Shown here in pieces: positions 1 through 9,300 of a stretch of DNA of 17,315 bases (its first letter is position 1; each line of letters begins with the position of its first letter). The stretch covers positions 1-17,315 of the forward strand of contig JAJQAT010000059.1 of the NCBI GenBank assembly GCA_021203665.1, given 5' to 3'. The position numbers and the translations under genes are program-made. Under the pieces are notes generated by a model that saw only the letters and a list, made by a program, of their open reading frames with translations, did not search any database and was not told the DNA's origin. Source of the stretch: Bacillota bacterium (lineage in GTDB: Bacteria > Bacillota > Clostridia > UBA1381).

Positions 1-3000
1 GGCAGTTATGCGTTTTGCGGTTGCAGCAGTTTATCATATGTGGAAATACCGAACAGCGTAACAAGCATAGGCTCTTATGCTTTTTATGACTGTACAGCTT
101 TAACCGATGTATATTATACCGGAACAGAAACCGAATGGGGCGATGTTACGATAGATAGCAATAACGACCCGCTGACTTCCGCAACGATACATTATGTTAC
201 CGCAAGCGGCACCTGCGGCGATGACTTAACATGGGTGTTATATGACAACGGTACCCTCGAAATAAGCGGCACAGGAGAAATGAATAGTTTCTCTAAGGCA
301 AAAGCGCCGTGGTATACGTATAGAAAAAGCATAAACTCCATTGTTATAAAAACCGGCGTAACAAGCATAGACACTTACGCATTTTATTATTGCAGCGCCT
401 TAACAAGCGTAACGATACCGGACGGCGTAACAAGCATAGGCACTTACGCATTTTATTATTGCAGTGCCTTAACAAGCGTAACGATACCGGATGGCGTAAC
501 AAGCATAGGCAGTTATGCGTTTTGCGGTTGCAGCAGTTTATCATATGTGGAAATACCGAACACCGTAACAAGCATAGGCAGTTGTGCGTTTAATCATTGT
601 ACTGCTTTGACAGATGTATATTATGGAGGAACAAAGACGGAATGGAACTCTATTACAATAGGAAGCTATAACACATATTTAACAGGGGCAACCATACATT
701 ATTCTGCTACAGCCCCTACACCGACACCAACCGCAACATCGATACCAATCCCAACTCCCACGCCAACCCAAACGATTGCGCCGGCTTACGGCACGGACGG
801 CTCAATTTCGTGGGACGTTACCGACGGCGTGCTTACAATCAGCGGCGCGGGTGAAATACCGGACTACAGCATCGACAGCATGCCGTGGTACGGCTTCGCT
901 TCTGAAATCCAAACAGCGGTTATTGACAGCGGAATAACGACAATCGGCGAAAACGCATTTTACGGATTGGAGAAAATGACGAGCGTTACAATACCCGACG
1001 GTGTAATCACAATAGGCGCAAGCGCGTTTGAGGGCTGTTTGGTGCTTGGCGCAATAACCCTGCCGGAAACGGTCGAGGGGATCGGCGATTACGCGTTCAA
1101 GGACTGCGGATTGACATCAATAATTGTACCCGATTCCGTTGAAATTATAGGCTACGGCGCGTTCGACGGTTGTGATGATATTGTTTCGATAACCCTGCCG
1201 TTTATCGGCTCACAGGTCGGAACCGCCAATAACACAGATGTTTTCAGCTATATTTTTGACGGCAATGTTCCGTCCTCGCTAAAAAAGGTCACAATAACAA
1301 GCGAAACGGACGTTCCGGAAAACGCATTTGCGGGACTTGAAAATATCACGTCGATAACCGTGAATGACGGTATAAAGACTATAGGAAACGGAGCGTTTGA
1401 CGGCTGTACGTCGCTGAAATCGTTTACGATACCCGAGGACATCGCGAGCATTGGCGACAACACATTCCGCAATTGTTCGAGTGCGTCCTCAATAACCGTA
1501 CCCGATACGGTAGAGAGCATAGGCGAAGCAGCATTCGACGGCTGCGCAAAGCTTGCAAGCATCAATATCCCCTCCGGCGTGACCGGTATAGAGAATTACA
1601 CATTCAGAAACTGCTCATCGCTTACAGCGATAGAAATTCCTACGAATGTAACATACATAGGAGAAAGTGTGCTTGAGGGATGTACAAGGCTTATAAATAT
1701 AAAAGTGCCGTTTGTTGGAGCAAACGCGACACCCGATGCGACTATGGTGACAGATGAAGGAATATTTGGCTATTTCTTCGGCACAACAGACAACGCCGCT
1801 GTTCCTGCCGCTGTGACAAGAGTTGAAATAACAAGTACGGCGCTGAGCGGGTATATACCGATGGAAGCGTTTAAGGACTGCGCATACATTGAGGATATTA
1901 TTATAGACGGCGGAAGCAAAATACTTAGCAACGCCTTTGCAAATTGCAAAAACCTTAAAAATCTGTATATTCCGAAAAGCGTAAGCGGTATAGGTAATAC
2001 CATTCTTGCCGACTGCACAAGCCTTGAAACTCTTGTTATTCCGTTTATAGGAATAAGCAAGAGCGACAGTGGAACGGAAACCTCAGTTTTGGGCGGATTT
2101 TTCGGATATGACGACACTGACATAACGGGAATACAGCAATATTATGACGGTACAAACTATCACTATTATAAAATTCCGCAAACACTTAAAAATGTATCGA
2201 TATTAAATCATACCGATATACCGGCGGGCGCGTTTTCGGAATGTATATTTCTGGAAAAAATCGCCATAGTGAGCGGAACGAGCATGGGAACTCGCGCATT
2301 TTATGATTGCACATCTCTTAAATCAGTGACTCTCCCGAACGATTTGACCTCGATAGGCTATCAGGCGTTTGCGGAATGTTCAAGCCTTGAGGAAATAAAT
2401 ATCCCAACAAAAGTAAAAACAATAGGCTCGAATGCTTTTTATAATTGCCGCACACTTAAAAATGTTACAATGCCCGACTCGATAACGGAGATTGCGGACG
2501 ATGTGTTTAACGGAACGAATTTATTCGGCGTAGATTTCATTTTAGCGTCAAATGGCGGCACAATAACCTGCTCGGAGGGGTCAACCGCATATAATTACGC
2601 CGTCGAAAAGGGCATGGCGACAAATGTTGTATCATCCGATGAGCTTGATATTAAGAAAACGGCAACATCAGTCGCGTTACTTTCGGATAACGCGTATTTG
2701 TTCGACATAACCGATTCGTACAATATGAGCGGAACACTTCATGTGGAGCTGTACAGCGCTTCAAACGCACTCGTTGACGAGGAAACACAGACAGCGGACA
2801 GCATTGAATACAGAGTTGAGTTTACAGCCGACGAAATGGAAAATGTCGAATATGTGAAAATATATATTGACGGCGGCTCGACCGAGGATGAGGTACTTCT
2901 GATGGGCGACGATATTCCGGAGATTCCCGAAATCAGCGTGACTATGACATATTCCAATGGGTATGTGTCGTTTGACGGCGAAAATCTTTCGGGTACCGCC

Positions 3001-3183
3001 GTGCTTATTCAGGCACTCTATAACGATGACGGCAGCTTGTACAAGGTATATGTAAATCAAATTGTAAATTATGAAGAGACTGAGGTTGAAGATTTCGAAG
3101 AAAAAACGGTTAAGTTTATGCTTTGGAAAGACATCAACTCAATGAAGCCGCTGACAGATGCACTCGAACCCGAGACGGATTAA
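1..3183 (+). CDS. BspA-like secreted leucine-rich-repeat (LRR_5) protein, 5' partial
   Basis: The frame is open from base 1 to the TAA at 3181-3183 (1060 codons), so the start and signal peptide lie off the window; the GTG at 40 is an internal valine inside an LRR. From the visible N-terminus it contains LRR_5 repeats of about 23 residues (pattern 'IP..VTSIG.YAF..CS.LTSVT'), a 'YY.GTETEW' motif ending in 'ATIHY' (codons 35-65), a 'GTCGDD.TW...LEISGTGEM' cap (from codon 70), more LRR_5 with a second 'YYGGTKTEW' motif (nt 616-700), a Pro/Thr linker (nt 706-790), a second cap ('SISWDVTDGVLTISGAGEI'), then LRR_5 to about nt 2530 broken by three 'PF.G...G.FFG' inserts. The last 170 residues are two related beta-rich domains; the last one ends in 'VKFMLWKDINSMKPL' (nt 3109-3153). 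This architecture is that of BspA-like surface proteins, which in known cases bind host or matrix proteins; the ligand here is unknown. No LPXTG or SLH anchor is seen. It is the first of three tandem paralogues and is closest to the third. Confidence 0.9.
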   Translation, partial: GSYAFCGCSSLSYVEIPNSVTSIGSYAFYDCTALTDVYYTGTETEWGDVTIDSNNDPLTSATIHYVTASGTCGDDLTWVLYDNGTLEISGTGEMNSFSKAKAPWYTYRKSINSIVIKTGVTSIDTYAFYYCSALTSVTIPDGVTSIGTYAFYYCSALTSVTIPDGVTSIGSYAFCGCSSLSYVEIPNTVTSIGSCAFNHCTALTDVYYGGTKTEWNSITIGSYNTYLTGATIHYSATAPTPTPTATSIPIPTPTPTQTIAPAYGTDGSISWDVTDGVLTISGAGEIPDYSIDSMPWYGFASEIQTAVIDSGITTIGENAFYGLEKMTSVTIPDGVITIGASAFEGCLVLGAITLPETVEGIGDYAFKDCGLTSIIVPDSVEIIGYGAFDGCDDIVSITLPFIGSQVGTANNTDVFSYIFDGNVPSSLKKVTITSETDVPENAFAGLENITSITVNDGIKTIGNGAFDGCTSLKSFTIPEDIASIGDNTFRNCSSASSITVPDTVESIGEAAFDGCAKLASINIPSGVTGIENYTFRNCSSLTAIEIPTNVTYIGESVLEGCTRLINIKVPFVGANATPDATMVTDEGIFGYFFGTTDNAAVPAAVTRVEITSTALSGYIPMEAFKDCAYIEDIIIDGGSKILSNAFANCKNLKNLYIPKSVSGIGNTILADCTSLETLVIPFIGISKSDSGTETSVLGGFFGYDDTDITGIQQYYDGTNYHYYKIPQTLKNVSILNHTDIPAGAFSECIFLEKIAIVSGTSMGTRAFYDCTSLKSVTLPNDLTSIGYQAFAECSSLEEINIPTKVKTIGSNAFYNCRTLKNVTMPDSITEIADDVFNGTNLFGVDFILASNGGTITCSEGSTAYNYAVEKGMATNVVSSDELDIKKTATSVALLSDNAYLFDITDSYNMSGTLHVELYSASNALVDEETQTADSIEYRVEFTADEMENVEYVKIYIDGGSTEDEVLLMGDDIPEIPEISVTMTYSNGYVSFDGENLSGTAVLIQALYNDDGSLYKVYVNQIVNYEETEVEDFEEKTVKFMLWKDINSMKPLTDALEPETD
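358..495 (+). repeat. Two near-identical 69-base tandem LRR units
   Basis: Bases 358-426 and 427-495 are two direct copies of one 69-base (23-residue) LRR_5 unit that differ at only three positions, whereas other LRR units in the gene are far more diverged. This indicates a recent in-frame duplication by slippage or unequal recombination. Confidence 0.85.
508..564 (+). repeat. Second copy of the window-start LRR unit (offset 507 bases)
   Basis: Bases 508-564 repeat bases 1-57 with a single mismatch (AGC versus ACC near the end). The offset is 507 bases (169 codons). It is not a multiple of the 69-base LRR unit, because a whole block (LRR, 'EW' motif, 'GTCGDD' cap, LRRs) lies between the copies. 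Either a large module was duplicated or the copy was homogenised by gene conversion. Confidence 0.8.
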
Positions 3184-3221
3184 CGGCTTGACAAAGTGAT
3201 TTTGCGTAATGTTCATGCTTT

Positions 3222-3328
3222 GCTGTTCTGTCGGTTAAATCAAGGATTTTCAAGGAACAAATAAAACGGTAATCCTCAATCGTTTTGGATTTCTCTTTGT
3301 CAATCTGTGTTTTAACCGACCGGACAGC
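3222..3328. repeat. 107-base inverted-repeat element in the gap before the second LRR gene
   Basis: Arms 3222-3239 and 3311-3328 are complementary at 16 of 18 positions (one of the two exceptions would be a G-U pair in RNA). The 71-base interior holds a smaller AAAACG/CGTTTT hairpin. It sits in the 224-base gap 3184-3407. It could be a small MITE-like element or the structured 5' leader of the following gene. I see no convincing target-site duplication and no U-tract, so a simple terminator is less likely. Confidence 0.6.
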
Positions 3329-3346
3329 GCAAAAAAGTTACATTCA

Positions 3347-3352
3347 TATAAT
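3347..3352 (+). promoter_or_regulatory. Possible -10 box of the second LRR gene
   Basis: A perfect TATAAT lies 55 bases upstream of the ATG at 3408. No good -35 hexamer is found 16-18 bases upstream, because that place is taken by the right arm of the inverted repeat. The assignment is tentative. Confidence 0.3.
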
Positions 3353-3407
3353 CAAGTATGAACCTTACGCTTATCAAATATAAAAACAAAATACGGAGGT
3401 AGATTTA

Positions 3408-6188
3408 ATGAAAAAATTATGGAGTTTAATTGTCGCCGCGGCAATGCTCGCGTCAAGCGCGGGTGCTGTGCTGGCAGAGGATTCCGAATCGTATGCGGAT
3501 GAGGAAACGCAGATTGAAGAGGTTTGGAGCGAAGAAGCTGAGGAGGAAGCATATGAAGAAGCCGTATCAATCGATGATATAGGGGGCAATGTGGAATTAT
3601 TTTCCACGGTTGACGGCGTAACATTCGAGTATGATTCATCGGCAAGCACCACGACCACCAGAGTTGTGAAGGTGCTGTACAACAGCAGTTATTTCACAAC
3701 GGGCATAAGCGGGTTTGAGGTTCAAATAAGTGTGCCCACTGCTTATGTAACAGACATTTCGTACACAACAAATCTTTCGTCATCGTTTACGCTTTCGGAC
3801 AGCTATTCGGGCGGCGTTTATACCGTAACCGGAACCTGCGGTTCAAACAAGGTACCGTCGGACGGCGCATTGTTTACAATGACAATGACGTTGGCGGAAA
3901 ACGAAACGGAGACCTTTGACATTTCACTTACGGGCGACACATATCTGTCCGATACAAGCACGACGGTAAGCCTGTCAAACGGTATGAACAGCGCGTCGCT
4001 CAGCATTACCGGTTGGACACAAAGCGGCAGCGGCAATACTGACGGTGCTATTACGTGGACGTTTGCAAACCATGTCCTCACCATATACGGTGACGGAACG
4101 ATGAGTGCATACACGGCGGGTACGGCACCTTGGTATCAGTACAAGGACGATATAACAAGCATTGTGTTTAAGCAGGATAATCTATACAACATCGGTGCCT
4201 ACGCATTCTATGGTCTCAGCAATGTTACAAGCGTAACATTTTCGGACGATATTAAGACGATAAACGATTACGCTTTCGCGGGTTGTTCGGCGCTTAAGTC
4301 TGTTACGATTTCCAACGTCGTTGTGGGCATAGGCAACTATGCGTTCACGGGTTGTTCGACCCTTACGAGTGTAACCGTTCCGTCAAGCGTTAAAAGCATA
4401 GGCAGCGGCGCATTCTACGGCTGCACGGGCTTGACTTCAATTACGCTGCCGTTTGTAGGCTCACAGGTCGGAAGCGCGAATAACGAGGATGTATTCAGCT
4501 ACATATTTGCGGGCATGGTTCCGTCGTCGCTTAAGAGTGTTACGATAACCAATGAGACGAAGGTTCCGGACAATGCGTTTGAAAACTGCTCAAGCATTCA
4601 GAGTATTACAATAAACAACAGCGTTACCGACATCGGTTCATACGCATTCTCGGGTTGCTCGGCGCTTAAGAGCTTTACCATACCGTCATCGGTTACCGAA
4701 ATAAAGGATTACACCTTTAAGAACTGTACGGCAATCACAAGCATTTCTATTACAGACGCGATAACCGCGATAGGTGAGGGCGCGTTCTACGGGTGCTCAT
4801 CGCTTAACGCGATATATGTGCCGGAGATAACTGTTGTAAACGATTACACATTCTATGGCTGTTCATCGCTCACATCCATTGAGATACCGACAACAGTAAC
4901 GTCTATCGGTGAAAGCGTTCTTGAGGGTTGCACAAGCTTGGTGAATATAAAGGTGCCGTTTGTCGGCGCAAGCGCGAATCCGAGTTCGACTGCGGTTACG
5001 GATGAGGGGATTTTCGGATATTTCTTCGGTACAACAGATAACAGCACCCTTCCCTCATCGGTAACCAAGGTTGAGGTTACCGGAACAAGCCTAACGGGAT
5101 ACATTCCCAAGGAAGCGTTCAGAAACTGCTCGTACATTGAGGATATAATCATAGACGGCGGTCGCAGTATTCTGGACAGCGCATTTAAGAATTGTAAAAA
5201 CCTGAAAAATCTGTACCTTTCAAAGAGTATATCAAGTATAGGCGATACAATACTTGAGGACTGCACAAGCCTTGTAACTCTAACGATTCCGTTTGTGGGA
5301 ATAAGCAGAAGTGACAAGGGAACGGAAACCTCGGTTTTGGGCGGATTTTTCGGATATAATGACCAGGATCTAAACTTAACAATGCAGTATTACGACGGCA
5401 CAAATTATCATTATTACGAGGTGCCAACTACACTTAAATATGTTACGGTATTAAATCAAACAGATATACCGGCGGGCGCGTTTATGGAGTGCTATACAAT
5501 AGAAGAAATAACTATAGTAACAGGCGCAAGCATGGGAGAAAAAGCATTTTATCATTGTCAGTCACTTAAAAAAGTATCTCTTCCCGATGATTTGACGGAG
5601 ATAGGCGATGAAGCGTTTGCAGAGTGCGAAGCACTTGAGGAAATAAATATCCCGACCAAGGTTAAAACAATAGGCTCCAAAGCGTTTTATAACGACAGAG
5701 CGCTTTCGGTTGTTACAATGCCGGATTCGATTACGGAGATAGCGGACGACGTATTTAACGGCACGGGTTTGTATTCGTTGGGCGACGTAAGCCTTATGTC
5801 GGTAAATACCGATATTACAATAAGATGTATAAAGGATTCCTACGCGTATGAGTACGCTGTTGAAAATGGTTTTAACATTGAACTGATGTCGGAGGAAGAG
5901 CTTGAAGATACCACTCTTTCGGGAACACTTGTAAAGCATTCGACGGGTGAATATGTACTTCAAGCGATAGATGCGCATGAGCTGAGCGGAACAATTTACG
6001 CCGCGATTTATGATGCGAACAATAAGCTCCTTGCGGTGCGCGTTCAAACGGCGGCATCCGACACAGTGGATTATATGTTTACATTTACGTCAGAGGAGTC
6101 AGCGAACATTGATCATGCAAAGGTTATGATATGGAATAATATGGCACCACAGACAACAACGGCGAGGACATTGACACCGGAAGAATAA
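3408..6188 (+). CDS. BspA-like secreted LRR_5 protein with N-terminal cohesin-like domain
   Basis: 926 residues. The ATG is fixed by GGAGGT at 3395-3400 (7-base spacer) and by the signal peptide that follows (Lys-Lys, hydrophobic core, 'AVLA' cleavage near residue 23). A strongly acidic Glu-rich segment follows (about 24-60). Residues 70-203 form a beta-rich domain ('GFEVQISVP', 'LFTMTMTLAENETETFDISL') that resembles the cohesin/CBM-like fold; this is a fold-level guess. Then comes a cap-like module ('AITWTFANHVLTIYGDGTM', from about residue 213) and LRR_5 repeats to about residue 770. Three 'PFVG' inserts (near nt 4443, 4951 and 5287) match those of both paralogues. The C-terminal beta domain ends in 'AKVMIWNNM' and an unrelated 15-residue tail, so it has only one copy of the domain that is doubled in its neighbours. 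There is no Pro/Thr linker and no cell-wall anchor motif. Likely an extracellular adhesin-type protein; ligand unknown. Confidence 0.9.
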   Translation: MKKLWSLIVAAAMLASSAGAVLAEDSESYADEETQIEEVWSEEAEEEAYEEAVSIDDIGGNVELFSTVDGVTFEYDSSASTTTTRVVKVLYNSSYFTTGISGFEVQISVPTAYVTDISYTTNLSSSFTLSDSYSGGVYTVTGTCGSNKVPSDGALFTMTMTLAENETETFDISLTGDTYLSDTSTTVSLSNGMNSASLSITGWTQSGSGNTDGAITWTFANHVLTIYGDGTMSAYTAGTAPWYQYKDDITSIVFKQDNLYNIGAYAFYGLSNVTSVTFSDDIKTINDYAFAGCSALKSVTISNVVVGIGNYAFTGCSTLTSVTVPSSVKSIGSGAFYGCTGLTSITLPFVGSQVGSANNEDVFSYIFAGMVPSSLKSVTITNETKVPDNAFENCSSIQSITINNSVTDIGSYAFSGCSALKSFTIPSSVTEIKDYTFKNCTAITSISITDAITAIGEGAFYGCSSLNAIYVPEITVVNDYTFYGCSSLTSIEIPTTVTSIGESVLEGCTSLVNIKVPFVGASANPSSTAVTDEGIFGYFFGTTDNSTLPSSVTKVEVTGTSLTGYIPKEAFRNCSYIEDIIIDGGRSILDSAFKNCKNLKNLYLSKSISSIGDTILEDCTSLVTLTIPFVGISRSDKGTETSVLGGFFGYNDQDLNLTMQYYDGTNYHYYEVPTTLKYVTVLNQTDIPAGAFMECYTIEEITIVTGASMGEKAFYHCQSLKKVSLPDDLTEIGDEAFAECEALEEINIPTKVKTIGSKAFYNDRALSVVTMPDSITEIADDVFNGTGLYSLGDVSLMSVNTDITIRCIKDSYAYEYAVENGFNIELMSEEELEDTTLSGTLVKHSTGEYVLQAIDAHELSGTIYAAIYDANNKLLAVRVQTAASDTVDYMFTFTSEESANIDHAKVMIWNNMAPQTTTARTLTPEE

Positions 6189-6202
6189 GAATTATATGCT
6201 TG

Positions 6203-6239
6203 CATACGGACGCGGGACTTCCTCCGCGTCCCGTATGCG
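6203..6239 (+). terminator. GC-rich hairpin after the second LRR gene
   Basis: GCATACGG plus ACGCGG (6203-6216) pair with CCGCGT plus CCGTATGC (6225-6239, one bulged C) around an 8-base loop. It begins 14 bases after the stop codon. No clear U-run follows (GGGGCTTTGC), so it may act as a weak terminator or as an mRNA 3'-end stabiliser. Confidence 0.6.
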
Positions 6240-6253
6240 GGGCTTTGCAGAAC

Positions 6254-6334
6254 GTATAACCTATATAGTTATACAACCGTATAACTGTAAGGTTCGACAA
6301 AGGTTATATGGCGGTATAACTATATAGTTTATAT
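6254..6334. promoter_or_regulatory. Cluster of GTATAAC / TATATAG palindromic sites before the third LRR gene
   Basis: Two near-palindromes of 21 bases, 6254-6274 and 6314-6334, share GTATAAC and TATATAGTT. Between them lie a direct half-site (GTATAACT, 6279-6286) and an inverted one (AGGTTATAT, 6301-6309). The last copy overlaps a possible promoter: TTCGAC at 6293-6298, 16 bases, TATAAC at 6315-6320. The arrangement resembles a multi-site operator just upstream of the ATG at 6362. The binding protein is unknown, and an AT-rich repeat without function is possible. Confidence 0.4.
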
Positions 6335-6361
6335 GAAATTTAAAGAAAGCGGTGAATTTTT

Positions 6362-9300
6362 ATGAAAAAGAAGTTTTTAAGTTTAATTTTGGTGTTGACA
6401 ATGATATGCGGAGTCGTGCCGGCAGGAATGATAAGTGCATACGCGTCAAGCGTGCTGTATCCGGTATTGGATGCCGACGCGACAGACCTTCAGCAGGAAG
6501 ACGCGAGAACAATTACAGACGCGTCGACATTCGCTGCAGAGGTTGTAAACGGCGAGGTTAACGCATACAACGAGAACGCAAAGGGCAACACGGTTGTCGC
6601 GGCATTTGATATAACGGTAGAGGACGGCGAAACGGTTACAATCACACCGATGAACGGCACAAGCTACGGTCCCGAGTTCTTCTTGACAGGCGCGGACGGC
6701 GTTTTGACACCGACATATCAGATAAAGAGCAACAGCGCGACGGCGTTTACAACAAACACCGGTCTTGTTACGAGCAAATCTTACAGAGTATATATGGAAA
6801 TCCCGCAGACAAGTGACGGATATACGGGCGATATAACATTCTCAATCTATGACACCTCAACCGAAACCCTTGCGGCACAGGTAGTATCTGGCGCGAGAAA
6901 TCTTGCAGACAGGTTTACTACGTCAATCAGTTTCATATCGTCAACAGAAAGCTTGGATATTGAGAACGGTGTTGTATATTTGGCGAGTGGTATCAACAGT
7001 ATTGAGGAAGTCGCAAGTGGCACCTGCGGTGATGATGCCACATGGGTATTATATGACAACGGCACGCTTGAAATAAGCGGTACGGGAGATATGACGGACT
7101 ATACATCATATTCCGATGTGCCATGGTATAGTTATAGAGACAGTATAGAAACGGTTGTAATAAGCAGCGGCATAACAAGCATAGGCAAGTATGCGTTTAC
7201 ATATTGTACCGGATTAACAAGTGTAACAATATCAAACGGCGTAACAAGCATAGGCGGATATGCGTTTTGGTTTTGCAGTAGCTTAACAAGCATAACCATA
7301 CCGGACAGCGTAACAAGCTTTGGTCTTTATGCGTTTAACAGCTGTACAGGTTTGACAAACATAACAATTGGAAGTGGTGTTAAAAGCATGGGTACGTTCG
7401 TCTTTTCCAATTGCCACAATTTATTGATTGATGTAGATGAAGATAATGAATATTATTCGAGTGAAGACGGCGTTTTATTTAATAAAGATAAAACAAAATT
7501 GGTTGCATATGCAAAAGACAGTATTGTGTCAGATTATACAATCCCTGACGGTGTTACAAGTATAGGTGACAGATCATTTACGTCTTGTTCGGGATTGACA
7601 AGTATAACGATACCTACCGGCGTTACAAGTATTGGTCAATACGCGTTTTGGAAATGTACTGCTTTAACAGAAATAACAATGCCGGATAGTATGACGACAA
7701 TATATGATAGTGCATTTTACAGTTGTTCGGGGTTGACAAGCGTGACAATACCAGACAGTGTTACAAGTTTGGGACTTCAGACATTTCGCGGCTGCACGGG
7801 ATTGACAAGTATAACAATACCGAATAGTGTTACGAGTATTGGAACTGAACTGTTTTATGGCTGCAGCGGATTAACAAGCATAACAATACCGAGCGGTGTT
7901 ACAAGTATTGGCTCGCAGGCACTTCGTGAATGTACAAATCTGACTAGCATAACGTTGCCGTCAAGTATTACAAAGATTGAGAGCGGTGCATTTTGGGGCT
8001 GCAGCAGCTTGACAGATATATACTATTTGGGAAGTGAAGATGAATGGAATAGTGTCACAATAGACTCAAGTAATAACAGCCCGCTGACCTCCGCAACGAT
8101 ACATTATAATTCAGTTATTGAGATAGACTGCGGAATTACACTTACGTTGGGCGCTATTGATACGGTAAATAACACCGTAGAGATTATTGCGGGATTCACC
8201 GGAATTGAAGATGGTTTCAGCAGCGGTTTAATTGCGTTTACGGTTCCTGATACTGTAACGGATGTTACGGTGTCATCCGAGACCCGTAAGTATGGCGGTA
8301 GCGTCGCAAATGCCTCAAATCTTCCGAGCTTTATATATGCAGTATCTACAGGAACATCCCCCTTAGCGGGACCTGAGGGTGAAATAGCAACATTCCTTCT
8401 CCAATTCAGTGAACCGCTTACATCAACGGCTATGATTACATTGGATGATTCGTCATATATGTATGACACGGAAGGAATATGTTACAAATTAACGGATTTG
8501 CAGGACGGAGATGTGCAAATTGAAGCCGCAAATGCATATATTCCCGCATTTGCAGGTACATCAACTCCAACAGCAACGCCAACCGTAACCCCGACATCAA
8601 CCCCCACAGCGACACCAACTGCAACATCGACACCAACTCCAACTCCCACGCCAACCCAGACGGTTGCGCCATCCTACGGTACGGACGGGTCTATTTCATG
8701 GAGCGTTACAAATGGTGTATTGACAATCAGCGGCGCGGGTGAAATACCCGATTACAGCGTCGGCGTCGCGCCGTGGTACAGCCTCGCGTCCACTATAAAA
8801 ACAGTGGTTATCAACAGCGGTATGACGACAATCGGCGAAAACGCGTTTTACGGATTGGAGAAAGTGACGAGCGTTACAATACCCGACGGTATAATCACAA
8901 TAGGCGCAAGCGCGTTTAAGGGCTGCTCGTCGCTTTCCTCGATAACCTTGCCTGAAACGATAACGGGCATAGGCGATTATGCGTTTAAGAACTGCGGATT
9001 GACATCAATAATTGTACCCGATTCCGTTGAAATTATAGGCTGCGGCGCGTTCGACGGTTGTGATGATATTGTTTCGATAACCCTGCCGTTTATCGGCTCA
9101 CAGGTCGGAACCGCCAATAACACAGATGTTTTCAGCTATATTTTTGACGGCAATGTTCCGTCCTCGCTTAAAAAGGTCACAATAACAGACGAAACGGATG
9201 TTCCCGAAAACGCGTTCGCGGGGCTTGAAAATATCACGTCGATAACCGTGAATGATGGCATCAAAACGATAGGAAACGGCGCGTTTGACGGTTGTACGTC

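Noticed and set aside
349..570. CRISPR-like regular direct repeats
   Set aside because: The 69-base period equals a 23-residue LRR, the repeats are coding and contiguous, and there are no spacers or cas genes.
344..593. Short overlapping frames on both strands with Arg/Leu/Cys-rich repeats
   Set aside because: They are shadow frames of the repeated 69-base LRR units; there is no ribosome site and the composition is not protein-like.
3188..3216. TTGACA at 3188 as a promoter -35 for the second LRR gene
   Set aside because: No acceptable -10 box lies 16-18 bases downstream (GTTCAT).
4853..6047. Long - strand frames (154-161 codons) opposite the second LRR gene
   Set aside because: The opposite strand is a well-supported LRR gene, and similar antisense frames occur at matching places in the paralogues, as expected from shared codon composition.
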